A stretch of 44,038 bases of DNA from Prevotella sp. (GTDB lineage Bacteria > Bacteroidota > Bacteroidia > Bacteroidales > Bacteroidaceae), in the NCBI GenBank assembly GCA_022511045.1, contig JAFLSF010000014.1:1-44038 (forward strand), in the 5' to 3' direction. Below the pieces are notes generated by a model that did no database searches, was not told the DNA's origin, and saw only the letters and a list, made by a program, of their open reading frames with translations. Positions within the stretch are counted from its first letter, which is position 1, and every line of letters begins with the position of its first letter. This document shows, piece after piece, positions 26,119 to 34,562 of the stretch. The translations under genes and the position numbers were made by a program.

Positions 26119-26667
26119 ATGGAATTCAAGAAAACAGACATCGAAGGTGTGTATATCATTGAGCCACGCGTGTTTAATGATGCAAGAGGCTATTTCTTCG
26201 AAGCATGGAAGAAAGGAGAATTTGAGCAGAACATTGGGCATGTAGAGTTTGTACAAGACAATGAGTCGAAGTCCTCGTATGGAGTTTTACGCGGTTTGCA
26301 TTTTCAAAAAGGAGAATTCTCGCAGGCTAAGCTCGTGCGCGTAATAAAAGGTAAGGTAGTGGATGTGGCAGTAGATTTGCGCAAGTCCAGTCCTACTTTT
26401 GGCAAATACGTAATGGTGGAACTCAGCGACGAGAATAAGCGCCAATTCTTTATTCCTCGTGGTTTTGCACACGGTTTTTTGGTGTTGAGTGATGAAGCAA
26501 TCTTTACCTATAAGGTGGATAATGTATATGCTCCGCAGGCCGATTCTGGTATTCGATGGAACGACCCAGATGTTGGTATTGACTGGCCCATTGATTTAGA
26601 TAAGGTGACGACGAGCGAGAAGGATCTCAATCAGCCTCTTCTCCGCGATGCTGAAGTTTTTGATTAA
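26119..26667 (+). CDS. rfbC: dTDP-4-dehydrorhamnose 3,5-epimerase
   Basis: A 182-residue RmlC-type cupin that epimerises dTDP-4-keto-6-deoxyglucose on the way to dTDP-L-rhamnose, a sugar donor for surface polysaccharides. Conserved blocks are GYFFEAWKKGEF, VQDNESKSSYGVLRGLHFQ (catalytic His), VVDVAVDLRKSSPTFGKYV, and FIPRGFAHGFLVLSDEAIFTYKV (second catalytic His and Tyr region). The length matches the family. No other rml gene lies nearby, so the rest of the pathway is elsewhere. Confidence 0.95.
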   Translation: MEFKKTDIEGVYIIEPRVFNDARGYFFEAWKKGEFEQNIGHVEFVQDNESKSSYGVLRGLHFQKGEFSQAKLVRVIKGKVVDVAVDLRKSSPTFGKYVMVELSDENKRQFFIPRGFAHGFLVLSDEAIFTYKVDNVYAPQADSGIRWNDPDVGIDWPIDLDKVTTSEKDLNQPLLRDAEVFD

Positions 26668-26694
26668 GCGTTCTACTTGTGCCTTTTATAGCGC

Positions 26695-27486
26695 ATGATG
26701 AAAGAGACAGTTGTCATATTGCTTTTAATGTCAGCCATATTGGTTGGCTGTGGTAGTCGCCATTCGCAGGATATTTCAGAGCAGAGTCAGCAGGCCAAAT
26801 CCTTGTTGCAAGGCATCTGGGTGGATGACGACTCGGAGTCCATTATATTCAAAATACAGGGCGACTCGGTCTATTATCCCGATTCTACCAGTATGCCAGC
26901 CTATTTCTGGGTAAGAGAAGATACGTTATATATCGGCTCCAAAGCGTGTTATCCTATTGAGAAGCAGACAGAACACATTTTCTGGTTTAGAGGGCAGGAT
27001 GGCGAATTGGTGAAACTCTCCAAATTCGTTGAAGATGACGAAGAGGTTAATGAGACGTTTGAACAGGCAAAGGCACAGATACAAACGTTAACAGAAGTTG
27101 TCAAGTCCGATACAGTCGTGTTCCACGATGGTCAACGCTATCATCTTTATATCGCTATCAATCCTACACGATACAAAGTGGTGCGCCATACTTTAAATGA
27201 TGCGGGGCTGGACGTTGAAAACGTATATTACGACAATATCATCCACCTCAGTATTTTTCAGGGCTCAACCAGCATTTTCTCTCGCGATATTCGTAAACAA
27301 CTTTACACGCAGCAGTTGTCAGAGGACTTTTTGTCACAGGCTATTCTTACCAACATGGAGTTCGACTCTGTCGATGATCAAGGCTTTCACCTCAATACGT
27401 CCATCTGTGTACCAGGAGATGCAAGTTGTTATGTGGTGAAGAATGTCGTATCTTTCGACGGTCAATTGTCTTTTTTCAAACATTAG
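26695..27486 (+). CDS. DUF4738-like lipoprotein
   Basis: A 263-residue predicted lipoprotein with a short signal and lipobox ILVGCGS. Residues about 40-105 form a beta-rich domain (LLQGIWVDDDSESIIFKIQGDSVYYPDSTSMPAYFWV); the C-terminal half holds further strands. This pattern is that of DUF4738 lipoproteins seen next to nitrilase genes in Prevotella; function unknown. Two adjacent ATGs (26695, 26698) are equally possible starts. It lies 27 nt after rfbC and its stop is 4 nt before the likely start of the next gene. Confidence 0.7.
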   Translation: MMKETVVILLLMSAILVGCGSRHSQDISEQSQQAKSLLQGIWVDDDSESIIFKIQGDSVYYPDSTSMPAYFWVREDTLYIGSKACYPIEKQTEHIFWFRGQDGELVKLSKFVEDDEEVNETFEQAKAQIQTLTEVVKSDTVVFHDGQRYHLYIAINPTRYKVVRHTLNDAGLDVENVYYDNIIHLSIFQGSTSIFSRDIRKQLYTQQLSEDFLSQAILTNMEFDSVDDQGFHLNTSICVPGDASCYVVKNVVSFDGQLSFFKH

Positions 27487-27490
27487 CGTT

Positions 27491-28258
27491 TTGAAGGTAA
27501 CATTACTCCAGACCAATATCCATTGGGCACAGCCCCAACAGAATATCCGCGAGGCGGAGTGTCTGATAGCTAAGCAAGCGGGCTCCGACCTCTATGTATT
27601 GCCAGAAATGTGGAGCACAGGATTTGCTACAGAGCCGATGGATATAGCCCATGATGAAGATAATAACGAGGCATTATGCTGGATGCAGGAGATTGCCCGT
27701 CGGCATCATTGCGCTATTTGTGGTAGTATGGCTGTCCGACTGGCTGACGGTACGTTCCGTAATCGCCATTATTTCGTAGACGGACGCCTTAATCGTGTCA
27801 GTTTTTATGACAAGCACCATCTATTTTCTTATAGTCATGAAGACCGCTATTATACACCAGGAAATAGTCACACTATCGTAGAATATTGTGGATTTCGTAT
27901 ACTGTTGCTAACCTGCTACGACCTCCGTTTCCCTTGTTGGAGTCGTTATGCCACAGATGTGGAGTATGATGCTCTGGTATTGGTAGCCAATTGGCCCCAG
28001 TCACGCCAATCAGCTTGGCATATATTGACGCGTGCCCGTGCTATCGAAAACCAATGTTATGTAATAGCAGTCAATAGAGTAGGAGATGATAACTTTGGTC
28101 ATTATGTAGGTCTTTCTGTCGCAATTGACCCGATAGGATGTACCCTTGGACAATGCCGTCCCGACCAGCATCAAGCCCTAACCGTTACGCTTGACTTAGC
28201 CGAGTTAGAACGGCGTCGCCAGAAATTCCAAGTTTTAGAGGATCGTGATAGAAAGTAG
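27491..28258 (+). CDS. Carbon-nitrogen hydrolase (nitrilase superfamily, omega-amidase-like)
   Basis: About 255 residues of the nitrilase superfamily with the complete Glu-Lys-Cys triad: Glu39 in VLPEMWSTGF, Lys108 in FYDKHHLF and Cys142 in LLTCYDLRFP. The closest functional type by motif is the YafV/omega-amidase group, which deaminates alpha-ketoglutaramate and similar metabolite-repair substrates. The family begins 'M-K-V-T-L-L-Q-T', which here is read from TTG 27491 just after the upstream stop; an ATG at 27443 is also open but lies inside the DUF4738-like gene and would add 16 residues. Cytoplasmic. Confidence 0.88.
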   Translation: MKVTLLQTNIHWAQPQQNIREAECLIAKQAGSDLYVLPEMWSTGFATEPMDIAHDEDNNEALCWMQEIARRHHCAICGSMAVRLADGTFRNRHYFVDGRLNRVSFYDKHHLFSYSHEDRYYTPGNSHTIVEYCGFRILLLTCYDLRFPCWSRYATDVEYDALVLVANWPQSRQSAWHILTRARAIENQCYVIAVNRVGDDNFGHYVGLSVAIDPIGCTLGQCRPDQHQALTVTLDLAELERRRQKFQVLEDRDRK

Positions 28259-28305
28259 AATAAAGGGACATATCATCCGTTGGCAATCAATTTCCCCATT
28301 GTAAA

Positions 28306-28485
28306 TTTGGAATGAATTAAATTATTTCGTATCTTTGCAACCGAAAATACCTTTCTTTAGGTGGCTATAATACACATTTCGGAGGAAAATCTGTAACTTA
28401 ATCGGATATGTCCGAAAAAAGAAATAAGCACTTGCAACTTTCGTCAGTGATGGGCACTGGCGGCGCCGTAGGCGTATAGAAAAGG
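28306..28485 (+). promoter_or_regulatory. Capsule-locus promoter and long UpxY leader
   Basis: TTTG (28306-28309), a 20-nt spacer and TATCTTTG (28330-28337) are a consensus promoter. The leader to the upxY ATG is about 140 nt and contains a CGGA-TATG-TCCG hairpin near 28403-28414 and a GC-rich segment around 28460-28472. In Bacteroides, UpxY antiterminators act through the long 5' leader of their own capsule operon, so this leader is the expected target. I saw no inverted repeats flanking the promoter that would make it invertible. Confidence 0.6.
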
Positions 28486-29034
28486 ATGGACAATCCCACT
28501 CAAGAGAACCCCAAATTTTGGTTTATTGCTCGCGTCAGCCCTAATACGGAGAAGTCTACGCGCAGCAAACTTCAAGCGCTCGGCTACGAGGTGTTTGTAG
28601 CCTCCCGTTCAGAGGTATGCTATTGGAAAAACGGTATTCGTAGAAAAAAGAAGATAGTAGAGAAAGTTGTTATTACGCAATATATTTTTCTGCATATATC
28701 TCTGAAAGAAAGGATGGAGATTATCAGATATCCTTTCATTAAAGAGTTTCTGAAAAACAAAGCCACTCAACATCCATCATCATTCGCCTTGATTTCCGAC
28801 GATGATATGGCGTGCCTTATACAGATGTTTAGTCAAAACGAACGCCCCGTATTGTTTGACACAGGCAACTATACCATTGGCGAGAAAGTCTGCCTCCATC
28901 TGGGCAGTAATGACTATACAGCCTGCGTAGTCCGTAAACGTGGTGATAAAAACACTTATTACGGAATACGCATCAGCGAATTAGGCTGTGCCTACATGGA
29001 AGTTCCATCAACAGTCTTAAGCAAGCCAGCATAA
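28486..29034 (+). CDS. UpxY-family transcription antiterminator (NusG-like)
   Basis: A 182-residue NusG paralogue. The N-terminal NGN domain (FWFIARVSPNTEKSTRSKLQALGYEVFVASRSEV) is followed by a basic stretch (GIRRKKKIVEKVVITQYIFLHI) and a C-terminal KOW-like region (GEKVCLHLGSNDYTACVVRKRG). UpxY proteins are the first gene of Bacteroidales capsule operons and prevent premature termination in their leader. Position as the first gene of a long polysaccharide locus with a long leader fits exactly. A classical UpxZ gene (about 160 residues) does not follow; an unrelated-looking 344-residue gene is there instead. Confidence 0.88.
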   Translation: MDNPTQENPKFWFIARVSPNTEKSTRSKLQALGYEVFVASRSEVCYWKNGIRRKKKIVEKVVITQYIFLHISLKERMEIIRYPFIKEFLKNKATQHPSSFALISDDDMACLIQMFSQNERPVLFDTGNYTIGEKVCLHLGSNDYTACVVRKRGDKNTYYGIRISELGCAYMEVPSTVLSKPA

Positions 29035-29036
29035 CC

Positions 29037-29124
29037 ATAGACTTTACCCCACAGTGATAGTGGGGACTATGCACACTATCACGGCGGATAGTCCCCATCA
29101 GTGGTGCATATAGGGCTCATAAAG
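29037..29124. repeat. 22-bp-periodic array 3 with nested inverted repeats
   Basis: At 22-bp spacing from 29059 come AGTGGGGACTAT, ACGGCGGATAGT and GGTGCATATAGG, with a weak block before (29037). The segment also holds inverted pairs GTGATAG/CTATCAC (29054/29076), GGGGACTAT/ATAGTCCCC (29062/29088) and TATGCAC/GTGCATA (29069/29104), so its RNA could fold. The 12-mers AGTGGGGACTAT and GGACTATGCACA both recur in the array at 41944-42119. It lies between upxY and the next gene. Confidence 0.6.
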
Positions 29125-29184
29125 GAAAACATATCGTAGGTGAAGTGCTGATATAAACTTATCAATTTGTAAAACATATGCAAT

Positions 29185-30219
29185 ATGAATTTTAAGTCGC
29201 CTTACCCAGATCACACTATTATGGATATTCCAGAACGTGACAATATGCTAAATGCATTAAACCTTTTCGAGAAGAATAAAACAGGACAGGCAGAGCAAGA
29301 CCAGCTCTTTGACGCCCTAAATGCTTATGTTGGTTTCTTGCTAAACTATTGTTCTGCAGAGTTGGGTGGGAAGACCTATAGCTTTGATCACGTTGTACCA
29401 CAACTCTTTGAACTGGAAATAAAGAAAGAGCAACAATGGAAACAGTATCTGAAATGTTCACTCTATGCGCTACGATGCTATCTTGAATGTCTAAGAAAAT
29501 ACAAATTGCATCGTAACAACGTGCGACAGTATCGCAGTCTTATTCTCATGCTGGCAAGCGATGTAGAGTGGCTGCTGGCCAACTACGAAGTCTCTTGCAA
29601 GAAGAGTGTTGCACAAGTAGAGTGCACATGTGGTGCAACCCGCCAACTAAGTACCTCAGATTTGGTCTTTGCGATGAACGAACTCTTTTTCATTGATGAC
29701 TGCGATGACCTTGCTTCATTTGACATGCGTGATGTCAAGCCCAATTTTATGTTTATAGTACGACAATTTCTGGAGACAGTAGGAAACAATCTTATCGGCT
29801 TCAGTCGTATCGTTGACGATAAGAAAAGACCAATACACAAACTAACGCAAATATCTTGGGAGTATCTGACACAAAGCACTGTGGCAAAACAAAACGTATC
29901 ATTGCCTTTTCTGGCAAGCACTATCCATAAAGTGAGCCAGTGGGCAAACAGTTTTGTACATGCTCGCCATCTTCATGCTTGCTACATCCAGTTCTATGCG
30001 CTTGACTTCATTAACCATCTGATGACGGCTCCTAAAAACCACGTTCGATGCCATGACGGGAGGAATCATTACAACATCCTGTATGGTGACTTTCGCATAG
30101 AGCATTACGACGCATTGAAAGCAGACTTTGAGACATTCGTCAAAAGCAAACATCCACATGCTACGGTGCAATGGCTACCATTAGATAAAGTAGGGGCATG
30201 TATTATATCATTGCCATAA
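29185..30219 (+). CDS. Hypothetical protein of the capsule locus
   Basis: A 344-residue protein I do not recognise. It is soluble, with no signal peptide or transmembrane segment, and mostly helical in character. Cys residues cluster at about 140-151 (SCKKSVAQVECTCGA). Residues 15-60 (MLNALNLFEKNKTGQAEQDQLFDALNAYVGFLLNYC) have a faint resemblance in pattern to UpxZ, the regulator that normally follows upxY, but the protein is about twice as long. The position directly after upxY suggests a regulatory role in choosing which capsule operon is expressed; this is inference. Confidence 0.75.
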   Translation: MNFKSPYPDHTIMDIPERDNMLNALNLFEKNKTGQAEQDQLFDALNAYVGFLLNYCSAELGGKTYSFDHVVPQLFELEIKKEQQWKQYLKCSLYALRCYLECLRKYKLHRNNVRQYRSLILMLASDVEWLLANYEVSCKKSVAQVECTCGATRQLSTSDLVFAMNELFFIDDCDDLASFDMRDVKPNFMFIVRQFLETVGNNLIGFSRIVDDKKRPIHKLTQISWEYLTQSTVAKQNVSLPFLASTIHKVSQWANSFVHARHLHACYIQFYALDFINHLMTAPKNHVRCHDGRNHYNILYGDFRIEHYDALKADFETFVKSKHPHATVQWLPLDKVGACIISLP

Positions 30220-30244
30220 TGGCGGCAACTAAAGTTCTCATAAC

Positions 30245-31279
30245 ATGAAGTCTAAAATTTGGCTTAATGAGGTTTCATTTATGAGACCCATATTGCTGAT
30301 ATTACTTGTTACCTATCATGCTTTCGCCCCATATTGTGGCGCGTGGATAATGCCTGACGGAATCAATGAGGTTGAATTGTACGATTGGGTTGCGCTTTTG
30401 ACACGTGCATTTAGGTTGGAGGGATTTGTATTCGTTTCTGGATATATATTTACTTTTCAGATATTAGCAAAGCACAAGTTTGATACGGCAATTTCGCTTT
30501 TTAGAAACAAGTTTCAAAGGCTCATTATCCCTGGGATTATATTTGGTGCGCTATATTATTATTTATTTAGGGAAGTAGTCCATCCATATTGGAAAATTGG
30601 ATATGAAATTGTATCTGGGGTAGGGCATCTATGGTATTTACCCTGTCTATTCTGGTGTTTTATGGTACAATACTGGCTACTCTCAAAGCAACAGAGCCGT
30701 AGGTTAGTCGTTTTGCTTCTTTTCATATTATGTTTCCTCTCTTTTCTACCTTTGCCGTTGCAGCTCGGTAGAGTATTCTATTACATGTTGTTCTTCTATG
30801 GGGGGGGGATTTTCTACGAATACAGCTATATGTTCAGAAACTATGCAACTGGCAAAATCATAGTCATGGCATGGGGACTGTTCACTCTGCTGTTTTTCTT
30901 ACTTAATATTTTTATGGATGCTAATCGTGGACTCTTGCGAGACTCCAATTCATTTATCCTAAAGGTGTTTCTTCTCGGGGTAAATAATCTCTCCAAAGCC
31001 CTATTAGGCTGGAGTGGTATTATTGCATTATATTTGTCTAGTATATTGTATTGTGCAAAACATCATATTGGTTCCATTATTATTCTAATTGGCAGTTGTG
31101 GCTATGGAGTATATGTCATACATCAATTTGTCCTAGTATATTTATATCGGTATACTTCTTTTCCTCAAATTACAGGTACAATGTTGATGCCTTGGGTAGC
31201 CCTAGTAATAACAATTGTAGTATCTCTGTTACTGACAATGGGCATCCGAAAAACTAGCTTTGGAAGAAAATATCTCTAA
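30245..31279 (+). CDS. Membrane acyltransferase (acyltransferase-3 family)
   Basis: A 344-residue polytopic protein with about ten membrane segments. The N-terminus (MRPILLILLVTYHAFAPYCG) has the conserved His of acyltransferase-3 enzymes, and the LEGFVFVSGYIF and LWYLPCLFW segments also fit. Such proteins add acetyl or other acyl groups to surface polysaccharides. Codons for Gly-Gly-Gly in FFYGGGIFYEY form a run of nine G (30800-30808). Loss of one G leads to a stop after about 20 codons and gain of one to a stop after about 35, so the gene may be phase variable. The frame is ON in this sequence. Confidence 0.85.
   Translation: MKSKIWLNEVSFMRPILLILLVTYHAFAPYCGAWIMPDGINEVELYDWVALLTRAFRLEGFVFVSGYIFTFQILAKHKFDTAISLFRNKFQRLIIPGIIFGALYYYLFREVVHPYWKIGYEIVSGVGHLWYLPCLFWCFMVQYWLLSKQQSRRLVVLLLFILCFLSFLPLPLQLGRVFYYMLFFYGGGIFYEYSYMFRNYATGKIIVMAWGLFTLLFFLLNIFMDANRGLLRDSNSFILKVFLLGVNNLSKALLGWSGIIALYLSSILYCAKHHIGSIIILIGSCGYGVYVIHQFVLVYLYRYTSFPQITGTMLMPWVALVITIVVSLLLTMGIRKTSFGRKYL
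30800..30808 (+). repeat. G9 homopolymer tract in the acyltransferase gene
   Basis: Nine consecutive G encode GGG GGG GGG in frame. Either single-base change brings an early stop, as expected for a slipped-strand ON/OFF switch. Confidence 0.8.
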
Positions 31280-31334
31280 TATAAATAAACCAATATGGAT
31301 CAAATTTGTGTTTAGATACAAAATAGTCTAGGGC

Positions 31335-32777
31335 ATGTTAGAACTCAACCGTAAAGTGGCACAGGCTACCAAATGGTCGGCAGTAACAGAGATTGTTGCC
31401 AAGTTGATTACGCCAATAACCAGCATGGTATTGGCCAGATTGCTCACTCCAGAGGCATTCGGAGTAGTGGCGACGCTGACAATGATAATAACATTTGCCG
31501 AGATATTTACAGACGCTGGCTTCCAGAAATATTTGGTACAGCATGAGTTTGCAGATGAGACGGATAGAGAACAGAGCACCAACGTGGCTTTTTGGAGTAA
31601 CTTTGTCATGTCACTCATTATTTGGGGAGTAATTGCATTGTTCGCTGCCCCATTGGCTACACTTGTCGGTAACCCAGGCTTAGGATATGTATTGACTATA
31701 GCATGCGTGGTTATTCCCTTGGCAGCCTTTTCAAGTATACAGATGGCACTCTATCGACGCGACCTGGATTTCAAGACACTGTTCAAGGTCAGGATAGTAA
31801 GTATAGCCATACCCTTGCTCGTAACTATACCACTCGCATTGTGGCTTCGCAATTTCTGGGCATTGGTTATCGGAACGATTGTCCAAAATGTTGTCAACGC
31901 AGTGCTTCTCACAGTGTTCTCTAGATGGAAACCGCGATTGTTTTTCTCCTTCCGCAAGTTACATGAGATGCTGTCATTCACAATATGGTCATTGTTTGAG
32001 GCCGTTTCTATTTGGCTAACTGGCTACCTTGATGTGTTTATCGTGGGCACTATGCTCAGTCAGCACTATTTGGGCTTATACAAGACATCTTCAACCCTTG
32101 TCGGTCAGATAATGGGATTGGTTACTGCGGCAACTACACCTGTGTTGTTTTCATCCTTGTCGCGCTTGCAGAACAGGGACGTTGAATTTCGCCAGCTGTT
32201 TTTCAAATTTCAGAAATTCGTAGGTCTGTTGGTCATACCCCTTGGGGTGGGTATCTATTGTTTCTGCGACCTTATCACAGAGATTGCTCTTGGTGACCAG
32301 TGGCTTGAAGCATCTGGATTCATCGGTCTGTGGGGATTGACGAGTGCAATAACAATCGTTTTAGCGCATTATTCAAGCGAGGTGTACAGGGCTAAAGGGC
32401 GTCCAAAATTATCTGTGCTTGCACAATGGCTCCATATTGTAGCTTTGTTGCCTACAGTTCTCATAGCGGTGCAGTATGGATTTGAAACATTATACGTAGC
32501 ACGCTCATTGGTGCGGCTAGAAGCTGTGGCTGCGAACATGGTTATTATGTATTACCTCATACACATATCTTTCCCCAGTATGATCCGCAATATTTTTCCT
32601 TCGTGCTTATCTGCATTGGCAATCATCGTTGTCCATAGTTTATTCCACAATATTAGCACAAATTTGATGTGGCAGTTTGTCTCTATATCTTTGTGTTTAT
32701 TAACTTATATGTCACTGATATATATGTTCCCAGAGGAACGGAGGATTATAAAGCAGTATATCTTAAAGAGGAAATAG
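31335..32777 (+). CDS. Polysaccharide flippase (Wzx-like, MOP superfamily)
   Basis: A 480-residue membrane protein with about 12-14 hydrophobic segments. It begins VAQATKWSAVTEIVAKLITPITSMVLARLLTPEAFGVVATL, the hallmark of the oligosaccharide-flippase family (RfbX/Wzx/WzxC-like). It would move undecaprenyl-linked repeat units across the inner membrane. The length is normal. It follows the acyltransferase by 55 nt in the same direction. Confidence 0.92.
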   Translation: MLELNRKVAQATKWSAVTEIVAKLITPITSMVLARLLTPEAFGVVATLTMIITFAEIFTDAGFQKYLVQHEFADETDREQSTNVAFWSNFVMSLIIWGVIALFAAPLATLVGNPGLGYVLTIACVVIPLAAFSSIQMALYRRDLDFKTLFKVRIVSIAIPLLVTIPLALWLRNFWALVIGTIVQNVVNAVLLTVFSRWKPRLFFSFRKLHEMLSFTIWSLFEAVSIWLTGYLDVFIVGTMLSQHYLGLYKTSSTLVGQIMGLVTAATTPVLFSSLSRLQNRDVEFRQLFFKFQKFVGLLVIPLGVGIYCFCDLITEIALGDQWLEASGFIGLWGLTSAITIVLAHYSSEVYRAKGRPKLSVLAQWLHIVALLPTVLIAVQYGFETLYVARSLVRLEAVAANMVIMYYLIHISFPSMIRNIFPSCLSALAIIVVHSLFHNISTNLMWQFVSISLCLLTYMSLIYMFPEERRIIKQYILKRK

Positions 32778-32840
32778 CAAAATGAATAACTGATAGCACG
32801 CAAGAAATTATCTACAATATTTATCCGTACATGCAGTGCC

Positions 32841-33149
32841 GTGAGGAGGCGTGCACCACATTGCTATCTCCAGCTGCTTTTGGATAACCGCCTTGCAGAA
32901 CTGAACACCATTATATCAGACTGTAATAGGCTAAAACAAGCTATCGGGAAATATTATGAACCGTCGGGAAAAGGCATACTCAATTTTCTCGAGCCGTTTG
33001 CCTGTCGCCTGTACAATGGACTGCGACATCGTGGTCTTTTGCCGTCGTTCATTTCCACAAAACGCATGTTGAGAGCGACTAACTACATCTGCTGTGAGGC
33101 ACATCGGGACAAACTGGAATCTGCTCTTTACATTAAATTGAATAATTAA
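32841..33149 (+). CDS. Small ORF or gene remnant before the ATP-grasp gene
   Basis: A 102-codon frame from a GTG at 32841, with no family I recognise. In its favour, its TAA directly abuts the ATG of the next gene (33150), which suggests coupling, and its amino-acid composition looks protein-like (YNGLRHRGLLPSFISTKRMLRATNYICC). Against it, the start is poor and it is short. It may be the surviving C-terminus of a larger glycan gene. Confidence 0.4.
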   Translation: MRRRAPHCYLQLLLDNRLAELNTIISDCNRLKQAIGKYYEPSGKGILNFLEPFACRLYNGLRHRGLLPSFISTKRMLRATNYICCEAHRDKLESALYIKLNN

Positions 33150-34526
33150 ATGCAGGCAACAACATTAAAAAGAGTTTTACTGCATCCAAGACAGTTGATG
33201 GATGCTTTATTGGCACGTTCTGCAAGATGGATTAAGGACGACAAATTATTTTTGAGTCTGCGGTGGTGGTGTAGGATGGGGTATTGGCTTGATTGGGAGC
33301 ATCCAAAGACATTCTGCGAAAAGCTTCAGTGGCTGAAACTATATAATAGAAATCCATTGTACACCAGGCTTGTTGATAAATTGGAAGCAAAAAAATATGT
33401 GGCAGATATTATAGGAGAGGAGTACATCATCCCAACTATAGGTGTCTGGGAGAAGTCCGAAGATATTGACTGGGACGCATTGCCAGACCAGTTTGTTTTA
33501 AAGACAACTCATGGCGGTGGCGGAGGAGGAGTCGTAATTTGTAGAGATAAGCGCATATTTGATAAAGTTGCTGCCATTGAGAAGTTGAATCGTTCTATGA
33601 AGTCAGATATTTATGTCAATCTCCGCGAATGGCCCTATAAAGATGTCCCGAAGCGGATAATCGCAGAACAACTGATGGTGGAACAGTCTGCAGATGGGCG
33701 AGAGTCTAAGGGTGATTTGCCAGACTATAAGTTTTATTGTTTCAACGGCGAGCCTACCTACTGTCAAGTGATACGTGACCGCAGTACCAAGGAAACAATA
33801 GACTTCTACGACATGGATTGGAACCACATGCCTTTCTATGGTCTGAATCCAGTGTCAGAGAATGGTCTGAATCCAGTGGCAAGACCTATACATCTTGACA
33901 GGTTGATAGAAATTGCCCGTCAGCTAAGTCTGAGAATTCCATTTGCACGCATAGACCTCTATGTTATCAACGACAGGGAGTATTTTGGGGAGGTCACGTT
34001 CTATCCTGCTGGCGGCTTCGGGACATTTACGCCAGAAGACTGGAATCAGCGGCTGGGCGACCTCGTCAATTTGCCGACGATGTTCTGGGGGGGGTATAAT
34101 ATTAGAATAAATAACGGAGTTTCCCAGATCTCAAAGATTCACAATACCAATAGTGAACTAAATGACTACAAGTTGTTTTGTTTCAATGGAAAGTGCAGAC
34201 TGTTCAAAATTGATTTTGGCCGTTTTGTGGAACATCATGCAAACTACTATGATACGGATTTACAGTTATTGCCATTCGGAGAGGTCGTCTGTCCACCTGT
34301 ATATGACATTAACATTCCTATTCCATCAATTATTGTTGATATGTTCTCGCAAGCCGAAAAACTGGCAAAAGATATTCCTTTCCTGCGAGTAGATTTCTAC
34401 AATGTAAATAACCATATTTATTTTGGAGAACTCACTTTTTATCCTGCCAGTGGATTGAGTCCTTTTACATCCCGACAATGGGACTTGAAATTAGGAGAAA
34501 TGATAGATTTACCACATCTGTTGTAA
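33150..34526 (+). CDS. TupA-like ATP-grasp protein with duplicated C-terminal half
   Basis: A 458-residue protein. Residues 1-312 form a complete TupA-like ATP-grasp protein of normal family length: WLDWEHPKTFCEKLQWLKLYNR, the Gly-rich nucleotide loop KTTHGGGGGGVV, DYKFYCFNG (192-200) and IDLYVINDREYFGEVTFYPAGGFG. Residues about 337-458 repeat the second half (DYKLFCFNG, VDFYNVNNHIYFGELTFYP, WDLKLGEMIDLP). The family occurs in polysaccharide loci, where it is thought to ligate or modify groups on the glycan. The join (W313-G-G) is encoded by a G8 run at 34087-34094; a one-base shift stops translation within a few codons, giving a normal-length protein. There is also a 17-bp direct repeat at 33838 and 33862 (NGLNPV). 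Confidence 0.85.
   Translation: MQATTLKRVLLHPRQLMDALLARSARWIKDDKLFLSLRWWCRMGYWLDWEHPKTFCEKLQWLKLYNRNPLYTRLVDKLEAKKYVADIIGEEYIIPTIGVWEKSEDIDWDALPDQFVLKTTHGGGGGGVVICRDKRIFDKVAAIEKLNRSMKSDIYVNLREWPYKDVPKRIIAEQLMVEQSADGRESKGDLPDYKFYCFNGEPTYCQVIRDRSTKETIDFYDMDWNHMPFYGLNPVSENGLNPVARPIHLDRLIEIARQLSLRIPFARIDLYVINDREYFGEVTFYPAGGFGTFTPEDWNQRLGDLVNLPTMFWGGYNIRINNGVSQISKIHNTNSELNDYKLFCFNGKCRLFKIDFGRFVEHHANYYDTDLQLLPFGEVVCPPVYDINIPIPSIIVDMFSQAEKLAKDIPFLRVDFYNVNNHIYFGELTFYPASGLSPFTSRQWDLKLGEMIDLPHLL
34087..34094 (+). repeat. G8 tract at the domain junction of the ATP-grasp gene
   Basis: Eight G inside TGG GGG GGG. With seven G the frame reads five codons on to a TAA; with nine it stops after one codon. 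Both leave residues 1-312 intact and remove only the duplicated half. Confidence 0.8.
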
Positions 34527-34562
34527 GTTGGAAATATCATAATTAAATGCAATCAATACGCA

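Noticed and set aside
28259..28485. Invertible capsule promoter as in Bacteroides fragilis
   Set aside because: I found no inverted-repeat pair flanking the upxY promoter and no invertase gene nearby.
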